A stretch of DNA of 64,000 nucleotides from an uncultured Pelagibacteraceae bacterium (GTDB lineage Bacteria > Pseudomonadota > Alphaproteobacteria > Pelagibacterales > Pelagibacteraceae), in contig CACFBW010000003.1 in NCBI GenBank assembly GCA_902564565.1, positions 21,530 through 85,529 on the forward strand, given 5' to 3'. The translations under genes and the position numbers were made by a program. The notes beneath the pieces are model-generated. The model saw nothing but the letters and a program-made list of their open reading frames with translations. It had not been told where the DNA came from and did not search any database. Positions 17,062 to 27,084 of the stretch are shown here, in pieces (position 1 is the stretch's first letter; the number at the start of each line of letters is the position of its first letter).

Positions 17062-17910
17062 ATGAAATTTTGTAAAATTAAATCTTATGCAAAATTAAAT
17101 CTTTCTTTAAATGTTATAAAAAAAATACCAAAAAAACTTCATGCTATTGAAAGTTTAGTAACGTTTATAAATTTTTATGATTTAATATATATTAGGGAAA
17201 CTAGAGCTTCAAAACACAAAATAAAATTTCTAGGAAAATTTTCTAAAAATATAAAAAAAAATAATACGGTTAATAAGTTGTTAAATTTACTTGATAAAAA
17301 AAATTTACTTAAAGGTAAAAAATTTGAGATTAAAATAATAAAAAATATCCCACAAAAGTCTGGTATGGGAGGAGGTTCAATGAATGCTTCAAGTGTTGCA
17401 AAATTTTTTTTAACAAGAAAAATTATAAATTTAAGTAAGAAAAATATAAATAATATTATGAAATCTGTTGGTTCAGATGTGCCACTTGGAATGAACTTAA
17501 AGAATACAATTATTTCAAAAACAGGTAAATTGACTATAAAGGAAAAAAAAATTGGGCTTTATACCTTAATAGTTAAACCTAACTTTGGCTGTTCTACAGA
17601 AGCTGTTTATTTAAAAACAAAAATACAAAGCAAACCTAGGTATAATAATCCTAAAGCAAATTTTTTTTCTATAAAAAATATAATTAATTCAAATAATGAT
17701 TTAGAAAAAGCGGCATTTAAATTAAATCCAAAGTTAAAAAATATAAAATTATTTTTATCTAGTTTGCCAAATGCAATGTGTGTTAGAATGACAGGGTCGG
17801 GATCATGCATGATTGTGTACTATCAGTCCAAAAAAAACGCTCTAAAAGGACTTGGATTATTTAAAAAGAAATATAAAAATTACTGGTGTATTGTATCTAA
17901 AACTATATAA
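17062..17910 (+). CDS. ispE: 4-diphosphocytidyl-2-C-methyl-D-erythritol kinase
   Basis: GHMP kinase of the methylerythritol phosphate pathway for isoprenoids. The N-terminus has the family start AKLNLSLNV. The ATP-binding glycine loop reads GMGGGSMNAS, and the C-terminal motif is MTGSGSCM. The 282 residues match the family. It follows the TPR gene by 3 bases and precedes tRNA-Gln by 32 bases. The codon content is extremely AT-rich, giving many lysines and asparagines, but no key motif is lost. Confidence 0.94.
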   Translation: MKFCKIKSYAKLNLSLNVIKKIPKKLHAIESLVTFINFYDLIYIRETRASKHKIKFLGKFSKNIKKNNTVNKLLNLLDKKNLLKGKKFEIKIIKNIPQKSGMGGGSMNASSVAKFFLTRKIINLSKKNINNIMKSVGSDVPLGMNLKNTIISKTGKLTIKEKKIGLYTLIVKPNFGCSTEAVYLKTKIQSKPRYNNPKANFFSIKNIINSNNDLEKAAFKLNPKLKNIKLFLSSLPNAMCVRMTGSGSCMIVYYQSKKNALKGLGLFKKKYKNYWCIVSKTI

Positions 17911-17942
17911 ATTTTTTTTTTTATGATATATGAACTTAATTT

Positions 17943-18017
17943 TGGGGCGTAGCCAAGTGGTAAGGCAGCGGTTTTTGGTACCGCCATTCCTAGGTTCGAA
18001 TCCTAGCGCCCCAGCCA
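17943..18017 (+). tRNA. tRNA-Gln (anticodon TTG)
   Basis: A 75-base cloverleaf. Acceptor TGGGGCG pairs with CGCCCCA, with discriminator G. The anticodon loop contains TTG, the T-arm is GGTTCGAATCC, and CCA is encoded at 18015-18017. Only three bases separate the CCA from the ATG of cca, so 3' processing of the tRNA would leave the cca message with almost no leader. Confidence 0.96.
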
Positions 18018-18020
18018 CAT

Positions 18021-19292
18021 ATGATTGAAATTTTAAATAAAATCTTTTTCAGATCAAACAATTTCAGAAATTTAAATGCGGAATTTCAAGAATTAAGAAA
18101 AAAAACCGGAATAGAATTGCTATTTCAGGCTATAGAAGACTATTCAGATCAAAGCGAAATTAGGTACGTAGGAGGATGTGTAAGAAAAATTTTAAAAAAT
18201 GAAAAGGTAAATGATATTGATCTTGCATCAAACCTCACTCCTGAGCAAGTAATAGAAGTTTGTAAAAAAAAAAAAATTAAATTTTATGAAACTGGATTAA
18301 TACACGGAACTATTACAGCAATAATTAATGGTTATAAGTTTGAAATTACTTCCTTAAGAAAAGATTTAAAAACAGATGGAAGGCATGCAGATGTTGTTTT
18401 TACAAATGATTGGAAAGAAGATGCCTCGAGAAGAGATTTTTCAATAAATTCAATTTACTCAGATTTGCAAGGCAACATATTTGATCCTTTTAATGGAAAG
18501 AAAGACCTTGAAAATGGAAAAATAAATTTTATTGGAGATGCGGAAAAAAGAATAAAAGAAGATTATCTAAGGATTTTACGATACATCAGGTTTTTTTTAA
18601 ATTATAGCAAATATGATCACAATAGAGATGTTGTCAAAATCATTAAAAAGAATCTTAACGGACTTTCTAAAATTTCATCTGAGAGATTACTTGATGAGTT
18701 TAAAAAATTATTTCATTCTGATGGATTTTTAAATCTAGCGAATGATGAGTTTTGTTATGAAATTATAAGCTTAATATTTCCACAATTTAAAAATATTTAT
18801 CTACTTAAAAATTTAAATAAATTTGCAAAAGAAAATATAAAAAATGTAGATTTTACTTTTTTAATCTCTTTGATGACTGTAGATGGATCAGATAATCCTG
18901 ATTATTTTATTTATAAATTTAATCTTTCTAAAAAAGATCAGAAAAGAATTTTGTTTTTAAATGACTATTTAAAAAATAAAAATAATAAAAATTTAAATAC
19001 TAAAAATCTTTGGAAAATTTTATATTTTAATGGAAAAGAGACTTTGTTAGATTTAATAAATTTTCATATTTTTATATCAAAAAAAGTTGATAAAAAATTA
19101 ATAAATTTTATAGATTTTTTTAAGGATAAAAAAGCTCCTTTGTTGCCTTTAAGGGCAATTACTTTAATGACAAAATATAATATTCCAGAAGGTAAAGAAT
19201 TAGGATTAAAATTAAAACAAATTGAAAATAAATGGGTTGATAATAATTTTACAATTTCGGAAAAAGAAGTTGAAAAACTTATAAAAAGCTAA
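18021..19292 (+). CDS. cca: CCA tRNA nucleotidyltransferase
   Basis: Adds or repairs the CCA end of tRNAs. It is a class II nucleotidyltransferase with VGGCVR at 50-55, the catalytic DID at 65-67, a downstream RRDFSINS motif, and the RNA-binding helices up to residue 423. The ATG at 18021 is the only ATG in frame ahead of the catalytic core, and it follows the tRNA-Gln CCA by three bases. The region upstream is tRNA acceptor stem, so no Shine-Dalgarno site is available. The stop overlaps that of greA by 4 bases. A poly(A) polymerase role is possible for this family but less likely. Confidence 0.94.
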   Translation: MIEILNKIFFRSNNFRNLNAEFQELRKKTGIELLFQAIEDYSDQSEIRYVGGCVRKILKNEKVNDIDLASNLTPEQVIEVCKKKKIKFYETGLIHGTITAIINGYKFEITSLRKDLKTDGRHADVVFTNDWKEDASRRDFSINSIYSDLQGNIFDPFNGKKDLENGKINFIGDAEKRIKEDYLRILRYIRFFLNYSKYDHNRDVVKIIKKNLNGLSKISSERLLDEFKKLFHSDGFLNLANDEFCYEIISLIFPQFKNIYLLKNLNKFAKENIKNVDFTFLISLMTVDGSDNPDYFIYKFNLSKKDQKRILFLNDYLKNKNNKNLNTKNLWKILYFNGKETLLDLINFHIFISKKVDKKLINFIDFFKDKKAPLLPLRAITLMTKYNIPEGKELGLKLKQIENKWVDNNFTISEKEVEKLIKS

Positions 19293-19765
19293 ATATATTG
19301 AACATCTTTGATTTCGAAATTTTTAATTCCAGCTGGTGTTTTTATTTCGACTAAATCATTTTTATTTTTACCAATCAATCCTTTGCCGACTGGAGACTGA
19401 AAGTATATAAGTTTATTTTTTAAGTCTGCTTCATCTTTACCAACAATTTTATATTCAATTTTTTCTCCAGTATCTAAGTTTTCTAAAAAAACAGTTGAAC
19501 CAAAAATAATTTTTCCATCATTATTTATTTTAGTTACATCAATTACATTTGCTCTCGCAATAATATCATTAATTTGTTCTATTCTTCCCTCATTGTGTGA
19601 TTGCTGTTCTTTTGCGGCATGATACTCCGCATTCTCTTTTAAATCTCCATGCGATCTAGCTTCAGCTATAGCAGCAACTATTTCCGGCCTTTTTTTTTCT
19701 TTTAAAAAAATTAATTCTTCTTTTAATTTTTCAAGACCCTGAATTGTAATTGGTTCTTTATCCAT
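19289..19765 (-). CDS. greA: Transcription elongation factor GreA
   Basis: Rescues backtracked RNA polymerase by stimulating transcript cleavage. It has 158 residues: the N-terminal coiled coil (about 8-75) with the acidic tip region [17 protein letters not shown], then the FKBP-like domain ending near [10 protein letters not shown]. It is last in the trmL-hemF-greA run, one base after hemF, and converges with cca through a 4-bp overlap of the stop codons. Confidence 0.97.
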   Translation of the reverse strand: MDKEPITIQGLEKLKEELIFLKEKKRPEIVAAIAEARSHGDLKENAEYHAAKEQQSHNEGRIEQINDIIARANVIDVTKINNDGKIIFGSTVFLENLDTGEKIEYKIVGKDEADLKNKLIYFQSPVGKGLIGKNKNDLVEIKTPAGIKNFEIKDVQYI

Positions 19766-19766
19766 A

Positions 19767-20594
19767 TTATTTCCATTTTGCCAAAGGAGGTAATGACATT
19801 AAAATTGCGTCAACATTACCACCTGTTTGTAATCCAAACTTAGTTCCTCTATCATATATCAAGTTAAACTCAACATACCTGCCTCTTTTTAAATATTGCA
19901 GTTCTTTTTGTTTTGAATTCCATTTTTTTTTGTATTTCTTTAACACAATTGTTTTAAAAATATTTTTAAAAGTTATCCCAACATCTCTTACAAATGCAAA
20001 ATCTTTTTCCCAGTTTTTATTTTGATAATCAAAAAAGATTCCACCTATGCCTCTCATTTCTTTTCTGTGCGGTAAATAAAAGTATTGATCACACCATTTT
20101 TTATACTTTTCGTAGTAATTTTTATTATGAAAATCACAAGTTTTTTTAAGTTCTTTATGAAACCATTTTTTTTCTTTTAAATCTTTTATAGAAGGCGTTA
20201 TATCCATTCCGCCCCCAAACCACCCAAACGATGTATAAATATATCTAGTATTAAAATGCATTGCCGGTATGTTGGGATTTTTCATATGCATCACAATTGA
20301 TATTCCAGAAGCCCAAAAATTTCCGTTTTTTTTTGTTCCAGGTATTTTTTTTCTTATATCTTTAGAAAACGCACCATTAACTTCAGAAAAATTTACTCCA
20401 ACTTTTTCAAATATCTTTCCATTTTTTAGAATTTTATACTCACCTCCACCTTCATTTTTTTTTGGATTTTTTTGCCATTTTTTACTAATAAATTTTGCAG
20501 ATGAGTTTTCTAATTTTTCAACCTCAAAACAAATTACCTTTTGAAGTGTTTTGAACCAGTTCTTGGTAATTTTTTTTTTAATTTCTCTATCCAT
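19767..20594 (-). CDS. hemF: Oxygen-dependent coproporphyrinogen III oxidase
   Basis: Decarboxylates coproporphyrinogen III to protoporphyrinogen IX using O2, a heme step matching the aerobic cytochromes encoded in this window. The 275 residues show the family segments [17 protein letters not shown] and, near the C-terminus, [15 protein letters not shown] followed by the glycine-rich LQTGGN. The start overlaps the trmL end by 8 bases. Confidence 0.96.
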   Translation of the reverse strand: MDREIKKKITKNWFKTLQKVICFEVEKLENSSAKFISKKWQKNPKKNEGGGEYKILKNGKIFEKVGVNFSEVNGAFSKDIRKKIPGTKKNGNFWASGISIVMHMKNPNIPAMHFNTRYIYTSFGWFGGGMDITPSIKDLKEKKWFHKELKKTCDFHNKNYYEKYKKWCDQYFYLPHRKEMRGIGGIFFDYQNKNWEKDFAFVRDVGITFKNIFKTIVLKKYKKKWNSKQKELQYLKRGRYVEFNLIYDRGTKFGLQTGGNVDAILMSLPPLAKWK

Positions 20595-21069
20595 GATTTA
20601 TAAATTTATTTTGCCTTAAATTTTCAGCTAAAACTATTGCAACAGATGAAGCTATATTTAAAGATCTTTTTTTTTTCATCATTGGTATTTTAAGTTTATT
20701 CTCAATTGTTCTGTGAATTTTTTGTGGTACCCCAGAACTTTCTCTGCCAAATAAAAGTGTGTCGTTTATTTTGAATTTGAAAGAATTGTATGATTTAGAT
20801 GCCTTTGTAGTCATTAAAATAACTCTTTGTTTAGATTTAGCCTTAAAAAATTCTTCAGCACTTGAGTAAAATTTTATCATTTTTTCATCTACATAATCCA
20901 TTGCTACTCTTTTGAATCTTTTGTCATTAATTAAAAATCCGCATGGTTGAATAATTTCTAAATCAGCTCCCAGACAAGCACAAGTTCTTATAATAGCAGC
21001 TGTATTTTGAGGTATATCCGGTTCATATAGTGCTATTTTTGGCTTTAAATGGTTATTTTTGTGTGTCAT
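20587..21069 (-). CDS. trmL: tRNA (cytidine/uridine-34 2'-O)-methyltransferase TrmL
   Basis: SPOUT-class enzyme methylating the wobble ribose of certain leucine tRNAs. The 160 residues show the knotted-fold motifs: EPDIPQNTAAIIRTCA near the N-terminus, LFGRESSGVP, and the C-terminal RSLNIASSVAIV. It is first in the trmL-hemF-greA run and divergent from petA, with 72 bases between starts. Confidence 0.93.
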   Translation of the reverse strand: MTHKNNHLKPKIALYEPDIPQNTAAIIRTCACLGADLEIIQPCGFLINDKRFKRVAMDYVDEKMIKFYSSAEEFFKAKSKQRVILMTTKASKSYNSFKFKINDTLLFGRESSGVPQKIHRTIENKLKIPMMKKKRSLNIASSVAIVLAENLRQNKFINHG

Positions 21070-21097
21070 TGTTTCCGTAGAAAAAAATCTTTTTTAC

Positions 21098-21113
21098 TAT
21101 ATGAAATCATATA
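21098..21113. promoter_or_regulatory. AT-rich palindrome between trmL and petA
   Basis: TATATGA (21098-21104) and TCATATA (21107-21113) are perfect 7-bp inverted arms with an AA centre, 28 bases upstream of the petA ATG. Such a site could bind a regulator of the bc1 operon, but short AT palindromes also arise by chance here. Confidence 0.3.
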
Positions 21114-21141
21114 TTAGACAAAAATAAACAAAATATTATAG

Positions 21142-21654
21142 ATGTCAGACGATAAAAAAGTTCAAAGAAGAGATTTTATATTTACCGCATCATATGCTCT
21201 TGGAGCAGTAGGGGTTGGAGCAACAGTTTGGCCCCTTATAGACCAAATGAATCCTGATCGATCGGTAAAGGCTCTAGCGAGCACAGAAGTTAACGTAGGC
21301 TCTTTAGAGCCAGGAAAGTCAATAACAGTTTTATGGAGAGGAAAACCAGTTTTTATTAAAAGACGAACACCAGAAGAAATTGCCGAAGCAAGAAATGTTA
21401 GCATTGAAAACCTTCCCCACCCAGAAAAAGATGAGGATAGAGCAAAAAATCCTGAGTGGTTAGTTATGTTAGGAATATGCACTCATCTTGGATGCGTTCC
21501 TTTGGGAAACAAAGGTGAGTATAATGGATGGTTTTGTCCATGTCACGGATCTCATTATGATACATCAGGGAGAATAAGAAAAGGTCCTGCACCAAAAAAT
21601 TTGGAAATTCCTAAATATGAATTTGTAAATAACAATACAATTAAAATTGGTTAA
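21142..21654 (+). CDS. petA: Ubiquinol-cytochrome c reductase Rieske iron-sulfur subunit
   Basis: Carries electrons from ubiquinol to cytochrome c1 in complex III. The 170 residues start with a twin-arginine-type segment (RRDF, residues 9-12) and a membrane anchor (about 13-35). The C-terminal domain has the Rieske ligands in CTHLGC and CPCHGSH, with the cysteines and histidines intact. It is first in petABC, 9 bases before petB. Its twin-arginine N-terminus suggests Tat export. Confidence 0.97.
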   Translation: MSDDKKVQRRDFIFTASYALGAVGVGATVWPLIDQMNPDRSVKALASTEVNVGSLEPGKSITVLWRGKPVFIKRRTPEEIAEARNVSIENLPHPEKDEDRAKNPEWLVMLGICTHLGCVPLGNKGEYNGWFCPCHGSHYDTSGRIRKGPAPKNLEIPKYEFVNNNTIKIG

Positions 21655-21663
21655 AGAATAACT

Positions 21664-22917
21664 ATGAGCGATCACAATTATGTTCCATCTTCAAAATTAG
21701 GCAAGTGGTTTAATGACAGGTTGCCCTTATTATCTTTGTCTGCTCATTTAAGGGAATATCCTACTCCAAAAAACTTAAATTACTGGTGGACTTTTGGTGG
21801 GATATTAACTTTCTGTTTGATTACACAAATAATTACAGGAATTATTTTGGGTATGCATTATGTTGCACACGTAGATTTTGCTTTTGATAGCGTGGAACAT
21901 ATTATGAGAGATGTGAACTATGGTTGGCTAATTAGATATGTTCATGCGAATGGTGCTTCAATGTTTTTTTTGGCTGTTTATATACATATATTTAGAGCTT
22001 TATACTATGGTTCATATAAGTCACCAAGAGAGATTATATGGATTATAGGAATGATAATTTATTTGTTGATGATGATGACTGCCTTTATGGGATATGTTTT
22101 GCCCTGGGGTCAAATGAGCTTTTGGGGAGCAACTGTAATAACAAGTTTATTTAGTGCGATACCTATGTTTGGAGAAAGCGTTACTAACTGGTTATGGGGT
22201 GGTTTTGCTGTAGGCAATCCAACTTTGACAAGATTTTTTAGCTTACACTATCTTTTGCCATTTTTGATTTTAGGATTGGTAATCTTACATATTTGGGCGC
22301 TGCATGTACCAGGAAACAATAATCCTATTGGTATAGAGTTGAAAAAACCATCAAAAGATACAGTTCCTTTTCACCCATACATAGTGATTAAAGATCTGTT
22401 TGCTTTATTATTATTTTTAATTGTATTTGCATTTTTTGTATTTTACTCACCAAACATATTAGGTCACTCAGATAATTATATTGAAGCAAATCCAATGATA
22501 ACACCGGCACATATAGTCCCAGAGTGGTATTTGTTGCCCTTTTATGCAATTCTAAGATCTGTTCCAGATAAATTATTAGGTGTTGTTGCGATGTTTGCTT
22601 CAATTTTTATTTTAGTCATCCTGCCTTGGCTAGACACATCAAAGATTAGATCGGCAATATTTAGACCTATTTATAAACAGCTTTATTGGATATTGGTGTT
22701 AGACGTTATTATATTAGGATACATGGGAGCAATGCCCGCTGAAGGAACTTATTTATTGATTGCTAGACTAGCTACGACTTATTACTTTGTTCATTTTTTG
22801 ATTATTCTTCCAATTCTTGGAAAAAAAGAAAAAACTTTACCTGTTCCACCAAGTATTACGGAACCAGTTTTAGCAGACGCTCCAAATCCACAAATGTTTA
22901 AAAAACAAGAAGAATGA
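21664..22917 (+). CDS. petB: Ubiquinol-cytochrome c reductase cytochrome b
   Basis: Core membrane subunit of complex III with two b hemes. It has 417 residues and about eight to nine helices. The heme-ligand histidine pairs lie in the segments with RYVHANGAS / YIHIFR and FSLHYLLP / LHIWALH. The quinol-oxidation-site PEWY motif is present ([12 protein letters not shown]). Full-length cytochrome b is typical of alphaproteobacteria and mitochondria. It is followed by petC after 10 bases. Confidence 0.97.
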   Translation: MSDHNYVPSSKLGKWFNDRLPLLSLSAHLREYPTPKNLNYWWTFGGILTFCLITQIITGIILGMHYVAHVDFAFDSVEHIMRDVNYGWLIRYVHANGASMFFLAVYIHIFRALYYGSYKSPREIIWIIGMIIYLLMMMTAFMGYVLPWGQMSFWGATVITSLFSAIPMFGESVTNWLWGGFAVGNPTLTRFFSLHYLLPFLILGLVILHIWALHVPGNNNPIGIELKKPSKDTVPFHPYIVIKDLFALLLFLIVFAFFVFYSPNILGHSDNYIEANPMITPAHIVPEWYLLPFYAILRSVPDKLLGVVAMFASIFILVILPWLDTSKIRSAIFRPIYKQLYWILVLDVIILGYMGAMPAEGTYLLIARLATTYYFVHFLIILPILGKKEKTLPVPPSITEPVLADAPNPQMFKKQEE

Positions 22918-22927
22918 AAATAATTTT

Positions 22928-23710
22928 ATGAAAAATTTAATTAAATTAATTTATTTTATATTTTTATCTATAATTTTATTTAGCCAGTGTCTTTTAGCAG
23001 AGGATAAGAAACAATTATTAACTAACAACTGGAGCTTCAAAGGATATTTTGGAAAATTTGATAGAAGTGCTTTACAAAGAGGATATCAAGTCTATGCAGA
23101 AGTTTGTGCATCATGTCACTCAATGAAATATTTAAGTTATAGAAATTTAGCTGAAAAAGGTGGTCCAGAATTTTCTAAAGATCAAGCAAAAGCTATTGCA
23201 TCTAACTTTGAAGTAACTGATGGACCAAATGATGATGGAGATATGTTTACAAGACAAGCAAAACTTTCAGATAAATTTGTACAACCATATAGAAATGATA
23301 AAGAAGCTATAGCCTCAAATGGAGGAGCTTATCCTCCCGATATGTCAGTGCTGGTTAAAGCAAGAAAAGGCGGTGCTGATTATATTTATTCAGTTTTACT
23401 TGGATATGAGGACCCTCCAAGCGGCACAACTTTAGATGATGGTGTCTATTACAACAAATTTATTTATGGAAACAACATTAAAATGCCCAAACCTTTGATG
23501 GATGGACAGGTGGAATATAATGATGGCACAGAGGCAACAGAAGAACAAATGGCAAAGGATGTAGTTACTTTTTTAGCTTGGTCAGCCGAACCTCATTTAG
23601 AAGCAAGGCATAAAATTGGATTTAGAGCAATTATTTATTTAATAATTATAACTATTTTAGTTTATTTTAGTATGAAGAAAATTTGGTCACGTGTTGAATC
23701 TGAAATTTAA
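22928..23710 (+). CDS. petC: Cytochrome c1
   Basis: Periplasmic c-type heme subunit of complex III. The 260 residues begin with a signal peptide (about 1-24, LLAED junction). The heme motif CASCH is near residues 57-61, and the likely axial methionine is in NIKMPKPL. A C-terminal membrane anchor lies at about 236-252. It is the last gene of petABC, and its 3' end overlaps the convergent ychF by 24 bases. Confidence 0.96.
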   Translation: MKNLIKLIYFIFLSIILFSQCLLAEDKKQLLTNNWSFKGYFGKFDRSALQRGYQVYAEVCASCHSMKYLSYRNLAEKGGPEFSKDQAKAIASNFEVTDGPNDDGDMFTRQAKLSDKFVQPYRNDKEAIASNGGAYPPDMSVLVKARKGGADYIYSVLLGYEDPPSGTTLDDGVYYNKFIYGNNIKMPKPLMDGQVEYNDGTEATEEQMAKDVVTFLAWSAEPHLEARHKIGFRAIIYLIIITILVYFSMKKIWSRVESEI

Positions 23711-24760
23711 TACATCTCCATCTTTTACAATATAATCTTTACCTTCTAATCTCATTTTTCCATTTAATTTTGAATTAACCCAACCGTTATTTTTTACAAA
23801 ATCTTCATATGAAATAGTTTCTGCTCTTATAAATCCTTTTTCAAAATCTGAATGTATTTCTCCAGCTGCTTCGGGAGCCGTGCAATTTTTTTGAATTGTC
23901 CAAGCTCTAGTTTCTTCTGGTCCGGAAGTAAAATATGTTTCTAGTTCTAGAATTTTGTAACCTTTTTGTATTAACATGCTCAAGCCTGTTTCTTTTAAAC
24001 CAATCATTTTCATATAATTTTTTTTTTCATCACCTGATAATTCATTTATTTGGTTTTCAATATCCGCTGAAATAATAATTGTATTTTTGTTTCCAAATTT
24101 ATTTTTAAAATTTTCTGTATATTTGTTTCCTTTTTCAATACTTTTTTCATCAACATTACATACAAAAATTTTTGGTTTGACAGATAGCAAACTACTAAAT
24201 TTTAATAATTTCTTGTCAAAATTATCTTGCAGAACTCCAATATTTTTGCCGTTACTTATACAATCTAGTGCCATTTCCAGCAGTTTAAGCTGATCAATTT
24301 CAATATTTTTTTTATTTTTTTTATCTAGTCTTTTTTGAAGTGATTCAAGATCTGCCAACATCATTTCTGTCTCAATGATTTCTAAATCTCTTATAGGATT
24401 AACATCTCGATTTACATTTTGAATGTCATCGGAGTCAAAGCATCTAATCATGTGAATGATTGCATCAACCTCTCTAATGTGTGATAGAAATTTATTTCCA
24501 AGGCCTTCTCCTTTAGAGGCTCCTTTAACTAAACCTGCTATATCCACAAATGAAATTGTAGTGTTGATTTTTTTTTTTGAGTTAGAAGTTTTAGCTAGCT
24601 GGTCAAGCCTATCATCGGGAACTGGAACAATTCCAATATTTGGATCTATTGTACAGAATGGAAAATTTTCAGCCTGAGCTTTACTAGAGCAAGTTAATGC
24701 ATTAAATAATGTTGATTTACCTACATTCGGCAATCCAACTATACCGCATTTAAAACTCAT
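23687..24760 (-). CDS. ychF: Ribosome-binding ATPase YchF (Obg family)
   Basis: P-loop ATPase of the Obg/YchF class that binds ribosomes and influences stress responses. The 357 residues show GLPNVGKS (9-16), the G3-like DIAGLVKGASKGEGLG, the atypical G4 NVDE, and the C-terminal TGS domain. It ends the long lgt-to-ychF run, and its ATG overlaps the last base of pth, a pairing (pth-ychF) found in many bacteria. Confidence 0.97.
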   Translation of the reverse strand: MSFKCGIVGLPNVGKSTLFNALTCSSKAQAENFPFCTIDPNIGIVPVPDDRLDQLAKTSNSKKKINTTISFVDIAGLVKGASKGEGLGNKFLSHIREVDAIIHMIRCFDSDDIQNVNRDVNPIRDLEIIETEMMLADLESLQKRLDKKNKKNIEIDQLKLLEMALDCISNGKNIGVLQDNFDKKLLKFSSLLSVKPKIFVCNVDEKSIEKGNKYTENFKNKFGNKNTIIISADIENQINELSGDEKKNYMKMIGLKETGLSMLIQKGYKILELETYFTSGPEETRAWTIQKNCTAPEAAGEIHSDFEKGFIRAETISYEDFVKNNGWVNSKLNGKMRLEGKDYIVKDGDVLNFRFNT

Positions 24761-25320
24761 TATTTATTATTAACAGTGCTAGAAAAAAGATCTAATTTTT
24801 TGTCAATTAATATTTCTAGAGAACTAGCTATGTTATCCATAACTTTTTTTAATTCTTCTATTTCTTCCTCATCAAAATCTTTAAGCACATGGTCTGCTGC
24901 ACTAGATTTTAATTTTGGTTTTCCTATTCCAATTCTTACTCTAGAGTAGTCTTTACCAATAAATTTATCAATTGATTCAATTCCATTGTGACCAGCACTT
25001 GATCCTCCAAACTTTGTTTTTATTTTCCCAAAACTTATGTCCAGATCGTCATGGAATACAATCACATTTTCAGCATCTATTTTAAAATATTCAATTAATT
25101 CACGAATACATATTCCTGAATTATTCATAAATGTTAAAGGCTTAATAGCATAAACCTTCTTATTACTTATATTACCTGTTGTAAGAAGGCCTTTGAATTT
25201 TGGTTTTTGTTTTGAAAGACTAAATTTCTTATTTATAGTATCAATAATTTTGAAACCTATGTTGTGCCTATTATTTTCACTATCAGGCGTTGGATTTCCT
25301 AAACCTACAAATAAAAGCAT
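24760..25320 (-). CDS. pth: Peptidyl-tRNA hydrolase
   Basis: Releases peptides from prematurely dropped peptidyl-tRNA. The 186 residues include the N-terminal GLGNP motif, catalytic His19 in RHNIGF, FMNNSG, and FHDDLDI with the active Asp. It follows rplY by 29 bases and overlaps ychF by one base. Confidence 0.96.
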   Translation of the reverse strand: MLLFVGLGNPTPDSENNRHNIGFKIIDTINKKFSLSKQKPKFKGLLTTGNISNKKVYAIKPLTFMNNSGICIRELIEYFKIDAENVIVFHDDLDISFGKIKTKFGGSSAGHNGIESIDKFIGKDYSRVRIGIGKPKLKSSAADHVLKDFDEEEIEELKKVMDNIASSLEILIDKKLDLFSSTVNNK

Positions 25321-25349
25321 AATTATTTAGTTATTTGCTAAAATTTTCA

Positions 25350-26096
25350 CTATTTTTTTTCTTTCGGCGCTTCTTTTTTTTCAGGTTCTTTTTTATCGCT
25401 ATCTTTTTTCTCTTTGTCGCCTTCTTTCTTGTCTCCATCGCCAGCTGCTTTTGCTTCTCCCTCAGTGCCTTCAGCTGCCCCTTCAGCTCCTTCTGCGCCT
25501 TCTGCTGTTTCTTCCGCTGGTTTTTCAGGCTCTTTAATAACAGTTGGTGCTGCTAAAGTAGCGATTACAAAATCACGTCCTTGAATTGTTGGAGTAACAT
25601 TTTCAGGTAGCTTAATTGAAGAGATTTTAAAACTGTCACCTATATCTACACCTTCCAAGTCTATAATCAATTCCGTTGGAATATTTTCAGTTGGGCACTT
25701 TAGCTCAACTTTTCTTCTTACTATATTTAAAACTCCACCTCTTTTAAGTCCAGGCGATTTTTCATTGTTAATAAATTTAACAGGTATTTCTAAAATTATT
25801 TTTGTACCTTCAACAATTCTTAAAAAATCCAAATGTATTGGTTCATCTGTAATAATATCATATTTTATTTCTCTGGGCAGGACTTTTTGATCTTTTCCAT
25901 CGAGCTTAAGTGCTAATACATTTGATAAAAAATTTTCTTTTTCAAGCAAAATTTTAACTTCTTTTTTTGATACAGAAACTTTTTGATTTTGATCTTTTCC
26001 ACCATAAATTATACCAGGCACCACACCCTTCCTCCTGAGCGCACCAAGGTCGCCCTTGGTATTTGTATTTCTAATGGTTGCTTCAATTGAATTCAT
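25350..26096 (-). CDS. rplY: Ribosomal protein bL25 (Ctc form) with long acidic/basic tail
   Basis: Binds 5S rRNA in the large subunit. The N-terminal L25 domain (about 1-95) is followed by the Ctc-type beta domain (about 96-185). The last ~60 residues (about 190-248) form a low-complexity tail. It is rich in Ala, Glu and Gly first, with repeated AEG units, and then in Lys, Glu and Asp. The DNA for the Ala/Gly part (about 25430-25530) is visibly richer in G+C than its surroundings. At 248 residues the protein is longer than most L25/Ctc proteins. It lies between prs and pth, as in many bacteria. Confidence 0.94.
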   Translation of the reverse strand: MNSIEATIRNTNTKGDLGALRRKGVVPGIIYGGKDQNQKVSVSKKEVKILLEKENFLSNVLALKLDGKDQKVLPREIKYDIITDEPIHLDFLRIVEGTKIILEIPVKFINNEKSPGLKRGGVLNIVRRKVELKCPTENIPTELIIDLEGVDIGDSFKISSIKLPENVTPTIQGRDFVIATLAAPTVIKEPEKPAEETAEGAEGAEGAAEGTEGEAKAAGDGDKKEGDKEKKDSDKKEPEKKEAPKEKK

Positions 26097-26142
26097 AAAA
26101 AAACAAAGCTTTATAACTTAAATAAAAAATAACTCAAGAAGA

Positions 26143-27075
26143 TTATTTGAATAGGTCTGAAACAGATGTGGAGTTAGATATTCTTTTAATGGCTTCACCC
26201 ATTAAGTTTGAAATTGATAGCACTTCAATATTATTAGCTTTATTAGTTTTACCCAGGTTGTCTATAGTGTCAGTAATTACTAATTTTTTTATTGCAGATT
26301 TATTAATTTTATTTATTGCATCACCACTTAAAACTCCGTGAGTTATGTAGACATAAACTTCCTTTGCTCCTCGATCTTTTAAAGCTTTTGCTGCATTAAC
26401 AATTGTTCCACCAGAATCAATTATATCGTCTACTATAATGCAAGTTTTATCCTTAACATTTCCTATTACATTCATCACTTGTGATTTTCCAGGCGAGGGT
26501 CTTCTTTTATCAACTATTGCTAGACCAATATCTAACAATTTTCCTAAGGCTCTTGCTCTTTCTGTTCCCCCAACGTCAGGAGCAACGCAAATCATATTTC
26601 TACTTTTAATGTTTTTTTTAATATGTCTAGCAAAAATTGGCGTTCCAAATAAGTTATCTACCGGTATATCAAAAAAACCTTGAATTTGACCAGCGTGCAG
26701 ATCAACTGTTACAACTCTGTCTGCTCCTGCTTTAGTTATTAAATTGGAAACTAATTTTGCAGATATTGAAGTTCTTGGCACAACTTTTCTATCTTGTCTG
26801 GCATAGCCAAAATAAGGAATTACAGCAGTAATGTTTTTTGCTGAAGATCTTTTAAGCGCATCTATACATAGCAATAGTTCCATTAAATTGTCGTTAGCTG
26901 GTGAAGATATAGATTGGATTATGAAAATACTATTACCTCTTATATTTTCATTTATTTCTACATAAATTTCTCCGTCTGCAAATTTTTTAATACTTGAATT
27001 TATTAACTTTGATTTTAAATTTTTAGCGATTTTTTTGCTTAAGTTTTTATTACTATTTCCAGTTAACAATTTCAT
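26143..27075 (-). CDS. prs: Ribose-phosphate pyrophosphokinase
   Basis: Makes PRPP for nucleotide, histidine and tryptophan synthesis. The 310 residues include the [10 protein letters not shown] region, YARQDRK, the divalent-metal [10 protein letters not shown] region and the PRPP-binding loop [11 protein letters not shown]. It precedes rplY by 46 bases in the same direction, and pgeF lies 9 bases upstream. Confidence 0.97.
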   Translation of the reverse strand: MKLLTGNSNKNLSKKIAKNLKSKLINSSIKKFADGEIYVEINENIRGNSIFIIQSISSPANDNLMELLLCIDALKRSSAKNITAVIPYFGYARQDRKVVPRTSISAKLVSNLITKAGADRVVTVDLHAGQIQGFFDIPVDNLFGTPIFARHIKKNIKSRNMICVAPDVGGTERARALGKLLDIGLAIVDKRRPSPGKSQVMNVIGNVKDKTCIIVDDIIDSGGTIVNAAKALKDRGAKEVYVYITHGVLSGDAINKINKSAIKKLVITDTIDNLGKTNKANNIEVLSISNLMGEAIKRISNSTSVSDLFK

Positions 27076-27084
27076 TGAGATATC

